Assembly (NCBI GenBank): GCA_003564735.1
Contig: PXEK01000123.1
Span: forward strand, 1 to 15,870
Direction: 5' to 3'
Origin: Cryomorphaceae bacterium
GTDB taxonomy: Bacteria > Bacteroidota > Bacteroidia > Flavobacteriales_G > Salibacteraceae
Length of the DNA stretch: 15,870 nt
The notes under the pieces were generated by a model. That model searched no databases and was not told the DNA's origin. It worked only from the letters and a program-made list of their open reading frames with translations. The position numbers were made by a program, and so were the translations under genes. Positions within the stretch are counted from its first letter, which is position 1. Every line of letters starts with the position of its first letter. Below are positions 15,389-15,870 of this stretch, one piece after another.

Positions 15389-15870
15389 TTACTGTAAAAT
15401 ATCATCAAAAAAAGCCGGCCCCAAAGGTTTGATGATGGGGAGCCCCGTTGGTGTAGTGTTGGGGTTTTCACATGAAAACAACTCATCTAAAAGCACTTGA
15501 GTCTCTTCGTCGCTTAATTTTTTACCCGTCCCAATAGCCGTTTTTCGAGCCAAGGATCTTGCAAAAGCTTCTTGCTTATTTAATTTCAACTCATTGCGAT
15601 TATTTTTGAAATTTTCTAGAACTCCCTCCAATAACTCGGCAGGATCTTGGTGTGCTGCATACTCGGGCATGCCCTGAACAATAAACCCTGATTTGCCAAA
15701 GGGTGATATTTCAAACCCTAATTTTTTAAGACCGGGCTGTAATTCTTGAATTAAATCGGCATCGGCTTGGTTGAAATTTACTTGCTGCGGAAACAACGAT
15801 TGTTGTGAGGGAGCGCCCTCTTTTTCCAGCATTGTGGAGAAGCGTTCAAAAAGGATGCGTTCATGCGCAC
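15389..15870 (-). CDS. mutL: DNA mismatch repair protein MutL, C-terminal part; 5' end outside window
   Basis: It is the mismatch-repair coordinator acting with MutS in the cytoplasm. About 160 residues of the C-terminal dimerisation domain are visible; the ATPase domain lies beyond the right edge. At the edge the frame reads AHERILFERF, which matches the end of the DQHAAHERI motif that in endonuclease-type MutL is DQHA(x)2E(x)4E: both glutamates are present, while DQH itself is off-window. The Met codon at 15832 is internal, not the start. Further features are the helix ARSLARKTAIGTGKKLSDEE and the terminal LFSCENPNTTPTGLPIIKP. The places where zinc-binding MutL proteins have an ACK-type motif and CPHGRP read ARK and TPTGLP here. 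The gene leads the mutL / rhomboid / rhomboid / EEP series; the 176-base gap after it suggests the rhomboids may have their own promoter. Confidence 0.93.
   Translation of the reverse strand, partial: AHERILFERFSTMLEKEGAPSQQSLFPQQVNFNQADADLIQELQPGLKKLGFEISPFGKSGFIVQGMPEYAAHQDPAELLEGVLENFKNNRNELKLNKQEAFARSLARKTAIGTGKKLSDEETQVLLDELFSCENPNTTPTGLPIIKPLGPAFFDDILQ

Noticed and set aside
15830..15832. ATG as the start of a 147-residue protein
   Set aside because: The frame continues to the window edge and reads AHERILFERF, the internal MutL motif.

Overview
The window looks like chromosomal DNA of a Bacteroidota bacterium, most likely a flavobacterium or a Cryomorphaceae-like relative. The evidence is moderate GC, almost no Shine-Dalgarno sequences, a TAnnTTTG-type -7 promoter element (12129-12136), a mutL / rhomboid / rhomboid / EEP-family gene order familiar from flavobacteria, and a very large TPR-PD40-SPOR envelope protein. 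I see no phage, IS element, CRISPR array, tRNA or rRNA.

Left part (1-2600, mostly + strand). The 3' two thirds of acetyl-CoA synthetase (acs) is followed by a hairpin. Next is a lipoprotein-like gene of unknown function that is broken by one in-frame TAA (1311-1988). A 391-base non-coding stretch follows (1989-2379) that carries short degenerate tandem repeats. A small pterin-4a-carbinolamine dehydratase gene then sits on the minus strand.

Middle (2740-5131, minus strand). A three-gene operon reads M48 metallopeptidase lipoprotein -> short NfeD -> FloA-type flotillin. Gaps are 3 and 11 bases, and it ends at a strong hairpin terminator (2741-2782). It looks like a membrane-organisation or membrane-quality-control module.

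Centre (5264-12108, minus strand). plsY (phospholipid synthesis), a 1952-residue secreted protein and clpS (N-degron adaptor) are packed with gaps of 20 and 9 bases, behind one -7 element upstream of plsY. The giant protein has a signal peptide, TPR region, PD40 propeller segment and carboxypeptidase-regulatory-like domain. It then has a roughly 1150-residue charged helical region and three C-terminal SPOR domains. The N-terminal order recalls the type IX secretion protein PorE, but the expected OmpA-like peptidoglycan-binding end is replaced by SPOR repeats. This is the most interesting object in the window.

Right part (12222-15870, minus strand). The C-terminus of mutL (cut by the window edge) is followed by two different rhomboid proteases and a membrane-anchored endonuclease/exonuclease/phosphatase-family protein. 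The order is conserved, but nothing in the sequence shows a shared function.
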